Part shown: positions 1 to 9,290 of the stretch, one piece after another
How positions within the stretch are numbered: position 1 is the first letter of the stretch
Layout of the letters: the number at the start of each line of letters is the position of its first letter
Origin: an alpha proteobacterium AAP81b
GTDB taxonomy: Bacteria > Pseudomonadota > Alphaproteobacteria > Sphingomonadales > Sphingomonadaceae
Length of the DNA: 54,346 nucleotides
Direction of reading: 5' to 3'
Assembly: GCA_001295935.1 (NCBI GenBank)
Contig: LJHX01000024.1
Coordinates: 1-54,346 of the forward strand
The notes under the pieces: generated by a model
What the model saw: only the letters and a program-made list of their open reading frames with translations
Databases searched by the model: none
What the model was told of the DNA's origin: nothing
Position numbers and translations under genes: made by a program

Positions 1-2
1 CG

Positions 3-1415
3 CGCGGCCAGGCGCCGGCGATCCCGGCACTGCCCGGCGCCAGCGCGCCCACGCCGGCGCCGACGAACTCGGGCTTCGGCGCGCTCGGCGGCCAGCAGGC
101 GCCGGGCAGCGCGCCCTCGGCCTTTCCGGTCCGCACCACCGGCGACGATCCGGCGCTCGAAAATGGCGCGATCAACGCCATCGTCGCGGTGGCCGGCAAA
201 TTCTATGCCAGCGCCGGGCTGACGGCGCTTTATGACGACAATATCCTGCGGCTTGGCCGTGGCGCGGTGCCCGACGCCGGGCTCAGCCGCAGCGACCTGC
301 GGCTGACGCCGCAGATCGAGGTCGGCACCAACCTGCCCTTCGGCCGCCAGAAATTCTTCGCCTCGGCGTTCTTCGGCCGCGACTTCTTCGTCAACAATGG
401 CGAGCGCCTCAACCGCGATCGCTATCGCTTTGCCGGCGGCGTCAACTGGGCGCTCGGCGTGCGCTGCGCCGGCACCGTCGATGCGTCGTTCGGCAGCCAG
501 CAGGCATTGCTGATCGAAAGTGCCGAATTCGTCGCCAATGCCCAGGAAACGCTGAGCTATGGCGCCGTCGCGCAATGCCGCACGGCGGGCGGCATCGGCG
601 TCGGCGGCAGCATCCGCCGTCAGGAAATCGCCAACAGCAACGACGCGCGCACGCCCTTCGACGCCAACAGCCTGAGCTATGGCCCGTTCATCACCTATGG
701 CCGGCCGACGCTCGGCACCTTCACGCTGAGCGCGACATGGAACGACGCCGAATATCCCAACCGGCCGCAGCGTCTGCCAGGCGGCGGCAGCCAGCTCGAC
801 GGCGTCCGCATCTTCCAGGGGCGTTTCGGCTATGCCCGGCAGTTCGGCCCGCGCCTCGGGCTCAACGCCGGGGTCGCGGTGTTTCGCAACGACCCCAATC
901 CGAAGACGATCCTGCTGCAGACTTTCGATGCCAACGGCATGCCGATATTCGATGCCAACGGCCTGCCGGTGTTCGCCCCGGTGACGCGCCGCGGCAACAC
1001 GACGGTCGGGTTCGACGCCGCGGTCGACTATAATTCGGGCAACCGGCTGACGGCGCAGCTGTCGGCATCGCTGCGCAACAGCGTCAGCGTCAATGTCGGC
1101 GCGCGTTCGCAGCGCGTCCAGCAATATGGCCTCGACGTCGGCTACAAGCTCGGCCGCGCCATCGTGCTCGGCGCCGGTGCCGCCTATGTCGTCACCGATT
1201 ATCAGGGCAGCTTCACCTCGCTGACCGAGGACTTCGCCCGCAATCGCGACAAGCTGTTCCGCATCGTCGGTTCGATCGATTATGCCCCGGTGAAGCTTTA
1301 CTCGATCGGCATCGAGGTCGCCCATCAGCGCCGCGATTCGGATCCGGTGGAATTCAGTCTCGACAGCACGTCGGTCCGGCTGCGCCTGCGACTGAACTAT
1401 GGAAGGAGTAGTTGA
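3..1415 (+). CDS. Outer-membrane beta-barrel protein of the EPS/exosortase locus (5' partial)
   Basis: The reading frame is open to the left edge, so the true start and any signal peptide lie outside the window; a GTG at 189 is only an internal codon. The visible 470 residues begin with about 60 residues rich in Pro, Ala and Gly. A long region of alternating hydrophobic and polar stretches follows, ending in a short strand-like C-terminus, as expected of an outer-membrane barrel. No enzymatic motif is seen. Similar putative beta-barrel porins sit at the head of sphingomonad polysaccharide clusters. The stop overlaps the next gene's ATG by one base, so the two are translationally coupled. The likely role, inferred from context, is an outer-membrane partner in polysaccharide secretion. 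Confidence 0.75.
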   Translation, partial: RGQAPAIPALPGASAPTPAPTNSGFGALGGQQAPGSAPSAFPVRTTGDDPALENGAINAIVAVAGKFYASAGLTALYDDNILRLGRGAVPDAGLSRSDLRLTPQIEVGTNLPFGRQKFFASAFFGRDFFVNNGERLNRDRYRFAGGVNWALGVRCAGTVDASFGSQQALLIESAEFVANAQETLSYGAVAQCRTAGGIGVGGSIRRQEIANSNDARTPFDANSLSYGPFITYGRPTLGTFTLSATWNDAEYPNRPQRLPGGGSQLDGVRIFQGRFGYARQFGPRLGLNAGVAVFRNDPNPKTILLQTFDANGMPIFDANGLPVFAPVTRRGNTTVGFDAAVDYNSGNRLTAQLSASLRNSVSVNVGARSQRVQQYGLDVGYKLGRAIVLGAGAAYVVTDYQGSFTSLTEDFARNRDKLFRIVGSIDYAPVKLYSIGIEVAHQRRDSDPVEFSLDSTSVRLRLRLNYGRSS

Positions 1416-2200
1416 TGATGAAGGCTCTCTGGCGCGGTCTCGCGCTCCTGCTGGCCATGGCGCTCGCCGCGACGGCCGCCCCTGCCGCGGCGCAGGATGG
1501 CGAAGGCTATGTCCTTGGTCCCGATGACGTCATCCAGGTCGTCGTCTATGGCCAGGCCGATGCCAGCATCACGACGCGCATCAAGTCGGATGGCACCATC
1601 GTCATGCCGCTGATCGGCGCGGTTCGTGCCGCCGGCCAGACCAATATCGCGCTGGCGCGCACCGTCGCGACGCAATTCACCAAGGGCGGTTTCTACAAGG
1701 ATCCGATCGTCAACGTCGAAGTGACGGGCTATGCGTCGAAGACGGTCAATGTCGCCGGCAAGGTGACGGCGCCGGGCATCGTCGCGCTCGATCGCCCCTA
1801 CCGCGCCCTCGACGTGCTGTTGAAGGCCGGCTGGATCCGCGACGGCGGCGCCACCTATGTCTATCTGCGCCGCGCCGGCGTCGCCGAAACGCGCCTCGAT
1901 ACCGAAGGCCTGGTGCGCGGCGACGATGCCGCCAATCCCCTGCTGCGCGCCGGCGACACGCTGTTCGTTCCCGATGCCGATCTCGTCTTCATCTCGGGCC
2001 AGGTGGCACGGCCGGGCAGCGTCGCCGTCACCCCGGGCATGACTATCCGCCAGGCGATCGCCATGGCCGGCGGCATCACCGCCACCGGTTCGCAGGGCAA
2101 GGTCGGGCTGGTGCGCGGCAATGCCCGCGAAACCGATACCGAGCCGACGCAGGCGGTGCAGAAGAACGACGTTATCATTGTCAAGGAGCGCCTGTTCTGA
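1415..2200 (+). CDS. Polysaccharide export protein, Wza/GumB-like
   Basis: The protein is about 261 residues and begins with a cleavable signal peptide (Leu/Ala-rich core ending near AAAQDG). A polysaccharide-export domain follows at about residues 28-110, starting LGPDDVIQVVVYGQ. One or two SLBB-like ligand-binding segments come next (around VNVAGKVTAPGIV and VFISGQVARPGSV). Family members form the periplasmic/outer-membrane channel for exopolysaccharide. There is no obvious lipobox Cys, unlike classical Wza. A strong ribosome site (GGAAGGAG at 1401-1408) favours ATG 1415, with ATG 1418 also possible. It lies between the barrel and the Wzz-like gene, which fits a Wzx/Wzy-type export machine. 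Confidence 0.9.
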   Translation: MMKALWRGLALLLAMALAATAAPAAAQDGEGYVLGPDDVIQVVVYGQADASITTRIKSDGTIVMPLIGAVRAAGQTNIALARTVATQFTKGGFYKDPIVNVEVTGYASKTVNVAGKVTAPGIVALDRPYRALDVLLKAGWIRDGGATYVYLRRAGVAETRLDTEGLVRGDDAANPLLRAGDTLFVPDADLVFISGQVARPGSVAVTPGMTIRQAIAMAGGITATGSQGKVGLVRGNARETDTEPTQAVQKNDVIIVKERLF

Positions 2201-2328
2201 CAGGGGCGGCGGACGGGGGCTTGCGGGGCGACCCGAAGCCGGGCCTGAGTCGTGGGCAGGGCGCTCCGGAACGACGGTCTGAAGGGGCATGACCCGGATG
2301 GCGTCGGGGCGATAAGAGGACAGTTGCA

Positions 2329-3726
2329 ATGAGCCCAATTCAGTTTCTGCGCATCCTGTGGGCGCGCCGCCTGATCATCCTGGCGACCCTCGTCACCTGC
2401 GTCGTCGTCGCGGTCGGTGTCGCGCGGACGCTGCCCTATCGCTACCCGGCGCGGGCGCGCGTGCTGATGGACGTCGTCAAGCCCGATCCCGTCACCGGGC
2501 TGATGATCAACAACCAGGCGGCGCGCGGCTATGTGAAGACGCAGATGGAGCTGATCCAGGATTACCGCGTCGCCGGTGATGTCGTCGACAAGCTCGGCTG
2601 GGAAAAGAACCCCGCGGTCGTCGCGATCTGGCAGGATGAAACCGGCGGCATCGGCGAATTCCGCCGCTGGGGCGCGCAGCGCATCATCGAAAGCACCGAC
2701 GTCGCCGTCGTCGAAGGCTCGAACATCCTAGAAATCACCTATGAAGCGCCCAACGCCGAAGTCGCCAAGCAGATCGTCGGCCTGCTGCGCACCGCCTATA
2801 TCGACGCCTCGCTGCGCTTCCGCACCGACAGCGCCGGGCGTACCGCCGATTGGTATTTCGAACAGTCGGACCGGGCCCAGCGCGCGCTTGCCGCCGCCGA
2901 AACGGCGCGCGCCGAATTCATGACCGCCAACAATCTGGTGATGGGCCCGAATGGCATCGAAGCCGAATCGGCCAAGCTGCAGGATCTGCAAAGCTCGCTG
3001 ATGGCGGCGCGCGGCGGCCAGGTGCAGGCCGAGGCGCAGGCAGCACTGACCGCGGCGGGGTCGCAGATCGTCGACCAGTTGAAGCTGCAGGTGGCGACGC
3101 TCAACGACCAGATCCAGGATGCCGGCCAGCGCCTCGGCGAGCAGCACCCGACCTACAAGGCGCTGCTCAACCGCCGCGCCACCGTCCAGGCGCAGCTGGC
3201 ACGCGAAATCGGCGAATCGCGCAACGAAGGCGCGCTCCGCTCGGGCGTGTCGCGGCGCTCGGTCGGCGAGCTCGACGCCGAATATCGCGCCCAGCGCGTC
3301 AAGGTTCTCGGCATGCAGGACAAGCTCAACCAGCTGTCGCAGCTGCAGCGCGAAGTCGATCTGCGCCGCCAGCAATATGAAAAGGCGGCGGCGCGCACCG
3401 CCGATCTTCGCCTCGAATCGAACGTCAACGAATCGAGCCTCGTCGTGCTCGGCGACGCCATCGCCTCGGGGCGGCCGTCCTTCCCCAACTGGCCGCAGAT
3501 CGGCGGCCTGGCATTCGCCTTCGGGCTGGCACTCGGCATCGTCATCGCTGTGTTCACCGAACTGCTGACCCGGCGCATTCGCGGTGCCGAGGATCTCGGC
3601 TTCGTCACCAAGGCGCCGGTCTTCGCCGTGCTGTCGGCGCTGCCGCGTGTCAGCTTCGCCGACCGCATCCGCGGGCTGATCGCGCGCCGCGGCCGCCCCG
3701 CCGGCGAAATGCAACCCGCGCAATGA
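2329..3726 (+). CDS. Chain-length determinant protein, Wzz/GumC-like
   Basis: This 465-residue inner-membrane protein has a transmembrane helix near residues 12-33, a large periplasmic coiled-coil region (about 180-370, rich in Ala, Gln, Glu and Arg), and a second helix near 385-410 preceded by a Pro-rich PSFPNWPQ segment. This is the polysaccharide co-polymerase layout that sets polymer length with the partner ATPase. The kinase domain is absent and is supplied by the next gene, whose ATG overlaps this stop by 4 nt. The preceding 128-nt gap carries a plausible ribosome site (AGAGGA) but no recognised promoter. Confidence 0.9.
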   Translation: MSPIQFLRILWARRLIILATLVTCVVVAVGVARTLPYRYPARARVLMDVVKPDPVTGLMINNQAARGYVKTQMELIQDYRVAGDVVDKLGWEKNPAVVAIWQDETGGIGEFRRWGAQRIIESTDVAVVEGSNILEITYEAPNAEVAKQIVGLLRTAYIDASLRFRTDSAGRTADWYFEQSDRAQRALAAAETARAEFMTANNLVMGPNGIEAESAKLQDLQSSLMAARGGQVQAEAQAALTAAGSQIVDQLKLQVATLNDQIQDAGQRLGEQHPTYKALLNRRATVQAQLAREIGESRNEGALRSGVSRRSVGELDAEYRAQRVKVLGMQDKLNQLSQLQREVDLRRQQYEKAAARTADLRLESNVNESSLVVLGDAIASGRPSFPNWPQIGGLAFAFGLALGIVIAVFTELLTRRIRGAEDLGFVTKAPVFAVLSALPRVSFADRIRGLIARRGRPAGEMQPAQ

Positions 3727-4655
3727 CAGGCACTTCGATGAACGATCCGGCTGCGACCCCGGCCCCGAAGCCGGCGCTGAGCGAAGCCAGCAGCCGGATC
3801 GACGATGGTCGCGATATCTATGACGCGCCGATCCGCGACGCGCTGCTGCGCCTCGGCTATCTGTCCGACGAGCAGACGGCGCGCGTCGTCGCGCATCAGC
3901 GCGATCGCGGCCTCGATTTCGACCAGGCGGCGCTCGAACTCGGCTATATCACCACCGAGGATCTCGACCGCGCCCGCGACCAGCTGATCAACAGCCTGGC
4001 GCTGCAGGACACCCGCCGCCGTGCCGTGTCGCAGGAACTCGTCGTCGTCCACGAACCCGTCGGGCCGATTTCCGAGGCGATCCGGCTGCTGCGCACCCAG
4101 ATCATCTCGCAGCATGTCCGCGCCGGTCGCCGCGGCCTGGCGCTGGTGGCGCCCTCCGATGGCGCCGGCTGCACCTATGTCGCCGCCAACCTCGCCGCGG
4201 CGCTTGCCCAGGTCGGCACCAAGATCCTGCTGGTCGACGCCAACATGCGTAGCCCGCGCGTCGATCAGGTCTTCGGCCTTGATGCCGCGGCGCCGGGGCT
4301 GTCGAGCTTCCTGTCGCTGCAGGTGGCGCGGCCGGAACGCGTCGTCCATGCCAACGTCCTGCCCAATCTTTCGGTGATGACGGCGGGGCCGCCGGCCAGC
4401 CGCCCGCAGGAACTGCTGTCGAGCCATCGCTTTCGCGACGGCGTCAACACGCTGCTGCGCGAATATGATCTGGTGCTGTTCGACACCCCGGCCGCCAACA
4501 CCAACGCCGATGCGCTCACCGTCGGGGCGGCGGCGGGCTATACGATGGTCGTCGCGCGCCGCAATTTCAGCTATTTCAGCGATGTCACCACGCTGGTCAC
4601 CCAGTTGCAGGCGGCGCGCTGCCCGGTGATCGGCTCGGTGCTCAACGAGTTCTGA
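3723..4655 (+). CDS. BY-kinase/ParA-like ATPase of the EPS locus with degenerate Walker A
   Basis: The C-terminal part (about residues 115-310) has the fold signature of CpsD/Wzc-type tyrosine autokinases: a P-loop region (PSDGAGCTYVAANLA), a Walker A'-like LLVDANMRSP (Asp172) and a Walker B-like LVLFDTPA. The invariant P-loop Lys is replaced by Cys150. No terminal Tyr cluster is visible. The N-terminal part (about 35-100) has two repeats with the feel of an MshEN/T2SSE N-domain (LLRLGYLSDEQ and ALELGYITTEDL), a fold that binds cyclic di-GMP in other proteins. ATP-dependent control of the Wzz partner is expected from context, but the altered P-loop suggests reduced or unusual nucleotide use. 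Confidence 0.8.
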   Translation: MTGTSMNDPAATPAPKPALSEASSRIDDGRDIYDAPIRDALLRLGYLSDEQTARVVAHQRDRGLDFDQAALELGYITTEDLDRARDQLINSLALQDTRRRAVSQELVVVHEPVGPISEAIRLLRTQIISQHVRAGRRGLALVAPSDGAGCTYVAANLAAALAQVGTKILLVDANMRSPRVDQVFGLDAAAPGLSSFLSLQVARPERVVHANVLPNLSVMTAGPPASRPQELLSSHRFRDGVNTLLREYDLVLFDTPAANTNADALTVGAAAGYTMVVARRNFSYFSDVTTLVTQLQAARCPVIGSVLNEF

Positions 4656-5563
4656 TGGCAACCGCCCCTCCTGTTGCCGTCGATCGCGTCAATTGGCAGG
4701 CGCTCCTTCGGCAGCATTGGCCGCTTTTCGTGGGCCTTGTCGTGCTGTGCGTGCCGACGCTGGTTGCGATGGCGCGCGGCCCCTGGTCGCTCGAATCGGG
4801 AGTGCATGGCCCGATCGTCGTCGCCACCGGAATTTGGCTGGTGACGCGCCGCCTCGACGACATCCGGCGCGATATGGTGCCGGGCAATCCGGTGGTGGCG
4901 ACGCTCGGCATGCTTGTCGCCATCCCGCTCTACGCCTTTGGCCGCGCCTTCGACTTCATCAGCATCGAGGTCGCCGCGATGCTGCTGGCGCTGCTGGCGG
5001 TTGCCTATGCCCTGGTCGGCGGCCGGGTGGTTCGCCAGATGTGGTTCCCGATCGTCTATTTGGGTTTCGTCATTCCGGTGCCCGGCTGGATCATCGACAG
5101 CATCACCCAGCCCCTGAAGCAGCTCGTCTCGCAGGTGGTGACCTCGGGGCTCGCCGATTTCGGCTATCCGATCGCCCGCGTCGGGGTGACGATCTATGTG
5201 GCGAGCTACCAGCTGCTCGTCGAGGATGCCTGCGCGGGCCTCAATTCGCTGATCAGCCTGTCGGCGATCGGGCTGTTCTACGTCTATATGCTGCGCGGCT
5301 CGAACTGGCGCTATTCGATCCTGTTGCTGCTGATGGTGCTGCCGATCGCGGTGGCCGCCAACATCGTCCGTGTCGCCGTGCTGGTGCTGATCACCTATCA
5401 TTGGGGCGATGCCGCAGCGCAGGGCTATCTCCACAACACCGCCGGCATGGTAACCTTCACCTCGGCGCTGCTGTTCATCTTCCTGATCGACTGGCTGCTA
5501 ACGCCGTTGCGCAACGCGCTGGCCTCGAAAGTAGCGCCGGACAGCAGTGGCGTTGCCGCATGA
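4655..5563 (+). CDS. xrtV: Exosortase, V-type (XrtV)
   Basis: This polytopic membrane protein of 302 residues has about eight predicted helices. The exosortase catalytic triad is visible: Cys193 in EDACAGLNSL, Arg239 in ANIVRVAVLV and His260 in YLHNTAGMV. Exosortases cleave PEP-CTERM tails of exported proteins at the inner membrane and are thought to transfer them to the cell surface or polysaccharide. It overlaps the kinase-like gene by one base and epsI by 4 nt (ATGA). A matching substrate gene lies at 9363-10175 in the same locus. Assignment to the V subtype rests on the neighbouring EpsI and small accessory gene, which are typical of sphingomonads. Confidence 0.92.
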   Translation: MATAPPVAVDRVNWQALLRQHWPLFVGLVVLCVPTLVAMARGPWSLESGVHGPIVVATGIWLVTRRLDDIRRDMVPGNPVVATLGMLVAIPLYAFGRAFDFISIEVAAMLLALLAVAYALVGGRVVRQMWFPIVYLGFVIPVPGWIIDSITQPLKQLVSQVVTSGLADFGYPIARVGVTIYVASYQLLVEDACAGLNSLISLSAIGLFYVYMLRGSNWRYSILLLLMVLPIAVAANIVRVAVLVLITYHWGDAAAQGYLHNTAGMVTFTSALLFIFLIDWLLTPLRNALASKVAPDSSGVAA

Positions 5564-6270
5564 ACCGGCGCGACCTCCTGCTCGGCGGCGGGCTGCTCGC
5601 CGCCGCCGGCGGTGCGGCGGCGCTGACGCCGCGCAAGAAGCTGGTGCTGCTCGGCGACCGCAAGCTCGACGCCGTCGTGCCGCTGCGTGTCGGCGACTGG
5701 CACAATGTCCCGTCGAAGGACTTCGTGCTGCCGAAATCGCCCGGCAGCCTCGCCGATCGCCTTTACAGCCAGACGCTGACGCGGCTTTACAGCAGCGAGA
5801 CACGGCTGCCCGTCGTCCTCGTCATCGCCTATGGCGCCGTGCAGAACGACCTGCTCCAGCTGCACCGCCCCGAGGCCTGCTATTCGGCGGTCGGCTATAC
5901 GATCTCGGCGTCGCGCGTCGCCGATGTCACGCTGGCCGGGGCGTCGCGCCTGCCGGTGCGCGAGCTGACCGCGCAGAACGACCAGCGGCTCGAACAGATC
6001 TGCTATTGGACGCGGATCGGCGACGATCTGCCCACCGACGGCTCGCAGCAGCGCTGGGTCAAGTTGCGCCAGCAGCTGCGCGGCTATCTTTCGGACGGCG
6101 TGCTGGTGCGGCTGTCGACCGCCGCCGAAACCTCGCCGGCGGTGTTCGCCGAAATGCAGGATTTCGCCAGGGCGCTGGTGGTGGCGATGCGCCCCGCCGA
6201 TCGCGAAGTGCTGGTCGGCCGAACGCTGGCGCAGGCGATGACCGGTAATGCCGGAGGCATTCGTCGATGA
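5560..6270 (+). CDS. epsI: Exosortase-associated protein EpsI, V-type
   Basis: The 236-residue protein starts MNRRDLLLGG with a short hydrophobic N-terminal anchor or signal. The EpsI core includes the characteristic HRPEACYSAVGY segment (about residues 107-118), where Cys and His are conserved in the family, and a later CYWTRIGDD segment. EpsI-family proteins act in the periplasm with exosortases in polysaccharide assembly or sorting; the exact reaction is unknown. The ATG overlaps the xrtV stop. Length and motifs agree with the V-type family, in which EpsI is a separate gene rather than a fusion with the exosortase. Confidence 0.88.
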   Translation: MNRRDLLLGGGLLAAAGGAAALTPRKKLVLLGDRKLDAVVPLRVGDWHNVPSKDFVLPKSPGSLADRLYSQTLTRLYSSETRLPVVLVIAYGAVQNDLLQLHRPEACYSAVGYTISASRVADVTLAGASRLPVRELTAQNDQRLEQICYWTRIGDDLPTDGSQQRWVKLRQQLRGYLSDGVLVRLSTAAETSPAVFAEMQDFARALVVAMRPADREVLVGRTLAQAMTGNAGGIRR

Positions 6271-6290
6271 CCCGCCGGCGGGGCGCAGCC

Positions 6291-6554
6291 TCAGCCGCGC
6301 GGGGTGCCGAACGGCTGCAGCACCACCCAGATAAAGGCCAGCGTCGCCAGGCCAAGGGCGATCGCCGCGACATGCCAGTTGGTGGCATCGAGCTTCAGCG
6401 CTTCGTTGCCGAGATAGTTGGTCCCGGCGCAGCCGACAGCGGCGATCAGATATTGCCACAGATGGTCGCGCGCCACGCCCTGCGAGCGTTGCAGGAAGAG
6501 GACGATCAGTCCGGCGAAAACGATCACCGTGATCCAGTCGTAGGGTGTTTCCAT
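6291..6554 (-). CDS. XrtV sorting system accessory protein (small membrane protein)
   Basis: This 87-residue protein lies opposite to the surrounding operon, tail to tail with epsI. It has two or three hydrophobic helices (residues about 7-22, 32-48 and 60-82) and a short basic tail. Small membrane proteins of this size are regularly found next to exosortase V in sphingomonads and are annotated as accessory to that sorting system; their biochemical role is unknown. The start at 6554 is supported by an upstream AAGAGAGA ribosome site. The opposite orientation implies its own promoter in the 98-nt gap shared with the sugar transferase gene. Confidence 0.75.
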   Translation of the reverse strand: METPYDWITVIVFAGLIVLFLQRSQGVARDHLWQYLIAAVGCAGTNYLGNEALKLDATNWHVAAIALGLATLAFIWVVLQPFGTPRG

Positions 6555-6652
6555 CGGGTCTCTCTTGCGCTTCGTCGCGTCCCTACACCAGGTCGCGCCG
6601 CCCGCGCCACTGGCATTGCCGCCAATCCGGCCGGCAATTTACCTTTTGGGGC

Positions 6653-8124
6653 ATGTTGGTGAACGACATGCGCTTCGAAACGCGCCCCGAAGCGGTGGCG
6701 CAGAAGGCTGATCGGCCGGGGATTCCCCTCGATCTGGCAGTCTTCGCCATCCGGCTGCTTGAATTCGTCACGGTTCTGGCCAGCGGCGCCATTGCTGTCG
6801 CGATCATTCGCGACACGCTCAGCGACGATGTGGCGCTGCTCTATGCCCGCGTCGTCATCGTCGCCGGCATCGCCTATGGTGTGCTTGCCGAAAGCCTCGG
6901 CTGCTATGATGTCGATGCGCAATTCTCGCTGCGCAAGGCGTGGCAGCGCGTCGCCACCGCCTGGGTGACGGTGGCGTTGTTCATGATCACCCTCGGGTTC
7001 CTGCTCAAGTCGTCCGATGTCGTGTCGCGCGGCTGGGCGCTCGGCTGGTTCGCCGCGGGTGGCGGCGCGATGCTCGCCGAACGCGCGCTGACGACGATCT
7101 GGGTGCGGCGGCTGAAGAACCGCGGTACCTTCAACAGCCGCGTCGCCATCTTCGGCGCCGGGCCGCAGGGGGTGCGTTTTGCCGAATATGTCCAGGCGCA
7201 CGACCGGCTGACCATCTCGATCGTCGGCTTCTTCGACGATCGCCGCGACGGCCGGGTGCCCGCCAGCGCCGCCGATGTGCCGGTGCTCGGCAATCTGTCG
7301 GCGCTGGTGGCGATGATCCGCGACGGCAAGATCGACCAGGTGGTCATCGCGCTGCCCTGGTCGGCCGAAACGCGGCTGCAGCAGGTGGTCAGCCGCCTGG
7401 CGCTGACCCCGGTGAAGATCCGCCTCGCCCCCGATCTCGCCAGCTTCACCTTCGCCCGCCGGCCGCTGGTGATGCTCGGCGAAGTGCCGGTGATGACGCT
7501 GTTCGAGCGGCCGATCTCGGGCATCGACGCGCTGGTCAAGTCGCTCGAGGACCGCATCCTCACGGTGGTCATCCTGGCGCTGATCTGGCCGATCCTGCTC
7601 GCCATCGCCATCGCCATCAGGCTCGATCGCCGGGGCCGATCTTCTTCCGCCAGCCGCGCGAAGGCTTCAACAACAAGCCCTTCCGCGTCTACAAATTCCG
7701 CTCCATGTATCACAACCACGGCCAGCTCGATGGCATCAAGCAGGCCACCCGTGATGATCCCCGCGTCACCCGCGTCGGTCGCATCCTGCGCCGCACCAGC
7801 CTCGACGAGCTGCCGCAGCTGTTCAATGTCGTCCAGGGCGACATGTCGCTTGTCGGGCCGCGGCCGCACGCGCCGTCGACGCGCGCCGGCGGCCGGCTGT
7901 TCTCCGATGTCGTCGCCTCCTATGCGGCGCGCCACAAGGTCAAGCCGGGGATCACCGGCTGGGCGCAGGTTTGTGGCTGGCGCGGCGAGACCGATACCGA
8001 GGACAAGCTGGTCAAGCGCCTCGAACACGACCTCCACTATATCGAGAACTGGTCGATCTGGTTCGATTTCTACATTTTGTTCCGCACCGTCGGATCGGTG
8101 CTGCTGCCCAAGAACGCCTTCTAG
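6653..8124 (+). pseudogene. Polyprenyl-phosphate sugar-1-phosphate transferase (undecaprenyl-phosphate glucose phosphotransferase type), frameshifted
   Basis: The first frame (6653 to about 7627) encodes four N-terminal membrane helices and a nucleotide-binding-like domain with VAIFGAGPQG, ending at the fifth helix and AIAIRLD. The conserved catalytic domain continues in another frame: [42 protein letters not shown] and KPGITGWAQV, ending at a TAG at 8122. One missing base near 7626-7628, between the Asp and Ser codons of the usual LDSPGP motif, explains the break. The enzyme would load the first sugar phosphate onto undecaprenyl phosphate to start repeat-unit synthesis. Both halves are otherwise intact, so a sequencing error or a very recent mutation is likely. 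ATG 6668 is an alternative start. Confidence 0.85.
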
Positions 8125-8127
8125 CCG

Positions 8128-9222
8128 ATGGGTGCGGTCGCCGTTCCGGCACGGCGCTGGCTCGGCCGCGCCATCGCGCCCGAGGACCTGCGCGCCGAGG
8201 GCAATGCCTTCACCGGCTTGCGCTGGCTGCTGGCGAGTTCGGTGATGATCAGCCATGCCTGGGACCTGACGCAGCCGGCGCGCGGCCTCGACCCGTCGGT
8301 GGCGCTGCTCGGCTTTCCGGTGTCGCGGCTGGCGGTGTTCCTGTTCTTCACCTTGTCGGGCTTCCTCGTCACCGGCAGCCTGTTCAAGCGCGGCGTCGGC
8401 GAATTCCTGAAAGCGCGGGCGCTGCGGCTGCTGCCGGGGCTGTGGGTGATGCTGATCGTCGTGCCCCTGGGGCTGTGGGCGGCGTTCGGGACGATCGACC
8501 TCGGCAGCTTCCTCGGCGATCGCGACACGCTGCGCTTCTGGTGGCGCAACGCCGTGCCGATCGGCGGCGCCTATTCGCTGCCCGGGCTGTTCGTCGACCA
8601 CCAGATGCCCGGCGTCATCAATGGCTCGCTGTGGACGATCCCCTATGAAGTGCGCTGCTACCTGACCCTGGCCTTGTCGCTCTGGGTCGGGCTCGCCCTG
8701 CCGCGCGGGCGCTTCACCGCGATCATCGTCGCCGGACTCGCGGTGGCGCTGGTGCTGCCCTGGGCAGGGCTAGGCCTCCCCGAGGTCGTCGAGCGCTCGC
8801 GCGGGCTGTTCTTCAGCTTCTATCTCGGCGTTCTCGCCTGGCTGTGGCGCGACAGGCTGCGGCTGTCCTGGCCGCTGGCGCTCGCGGGAGTCGTGCTGCC
8901 GCTGTTGCTGCCGGTCGATCTCCCCGATCGCACCGAACTCGCCCAGCTCGGTTTCGGCTATGCGGCGCTGGTCGCCGCCTTTGCGCTGCCGCTGGCGGTC
9001 AAGACCGCCAGCGCGCGGCTGCCCGACTATAGCTATGGCATCTACATCTATGCCTTTCCGCTGCAGCAGGCGGCGATCGCGCTCGGCGCCGCGACGCCGC
9101 TCGCCAATCTGGCGCTGGCCTTCCCGCTGACCGTCGTCGCCGCGGGCCTGTCCTGGCATTTCATCGAAAAGCCGGCGCTGGCGTTGAAGGGCGGCAAGCG
9201 CTTGCCGACCCCGGCAGGCTGA
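8128..9222 (+). CDS. Acyltransferase, family 3 (OafA/YrhL-like)
   Basis: This 364-residue integral membrane protein has about ten helices. It starts with the family signature LRWLLASSVMISHAWDL (His in the first helix), followed by FFTLSGFLVTGSLFKR and NGSLWTIPYEVRCYL, all typical of acyltransferase_3 proteins. These move acyl groups such as acetyl from cytoplasmic donors onto sugars of surface polysaccharides. It begins 3 nt after the stop of the sugar transferase and probably shares its transcript. The likely role is O-acetylation of the exopolysaccharide made by this locus; the substrate is not evident from sequence. Confidence 0.88.
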   Translation: MGAVAVPARRWLGRAIAPEDLRAEGNAFTGLRWLLASSVMISHAWDLTQPARGLDPSVALLGFPVSRLAVFLFFTLSGFLVTGSLFKRGVGEFLKARALRLLPGLWVMLIVVPLGLWAAFGTIDLGSFLGDRDTLRFWWRNAVPIGGAYSLPGLFVDHQMPGVINGSLWTIPYEVRCYLTLALSLWVGLALPRGRFTAIIVAGLAVALVLPWAGLGLPEVVERSRGLFFSFYLGVLAWLWRDRLRLSWPLALAGVVLPLLLPVDLPDRTELAQLGFGYAALVAAFALPLAVKTASARLPDYSYGIYIYAFPLQQAAIALGAATPLANLALAFPLTVVAAGLSWHFIEKPALALKGGKRLPTPAG

Positions 9223-9290
9223 CGCCGCCGGACTTGCCGCCGCTGGCCGACAAGCCTCTCTGACAAAAGAATTTCTCCTGCCGGTACGAC

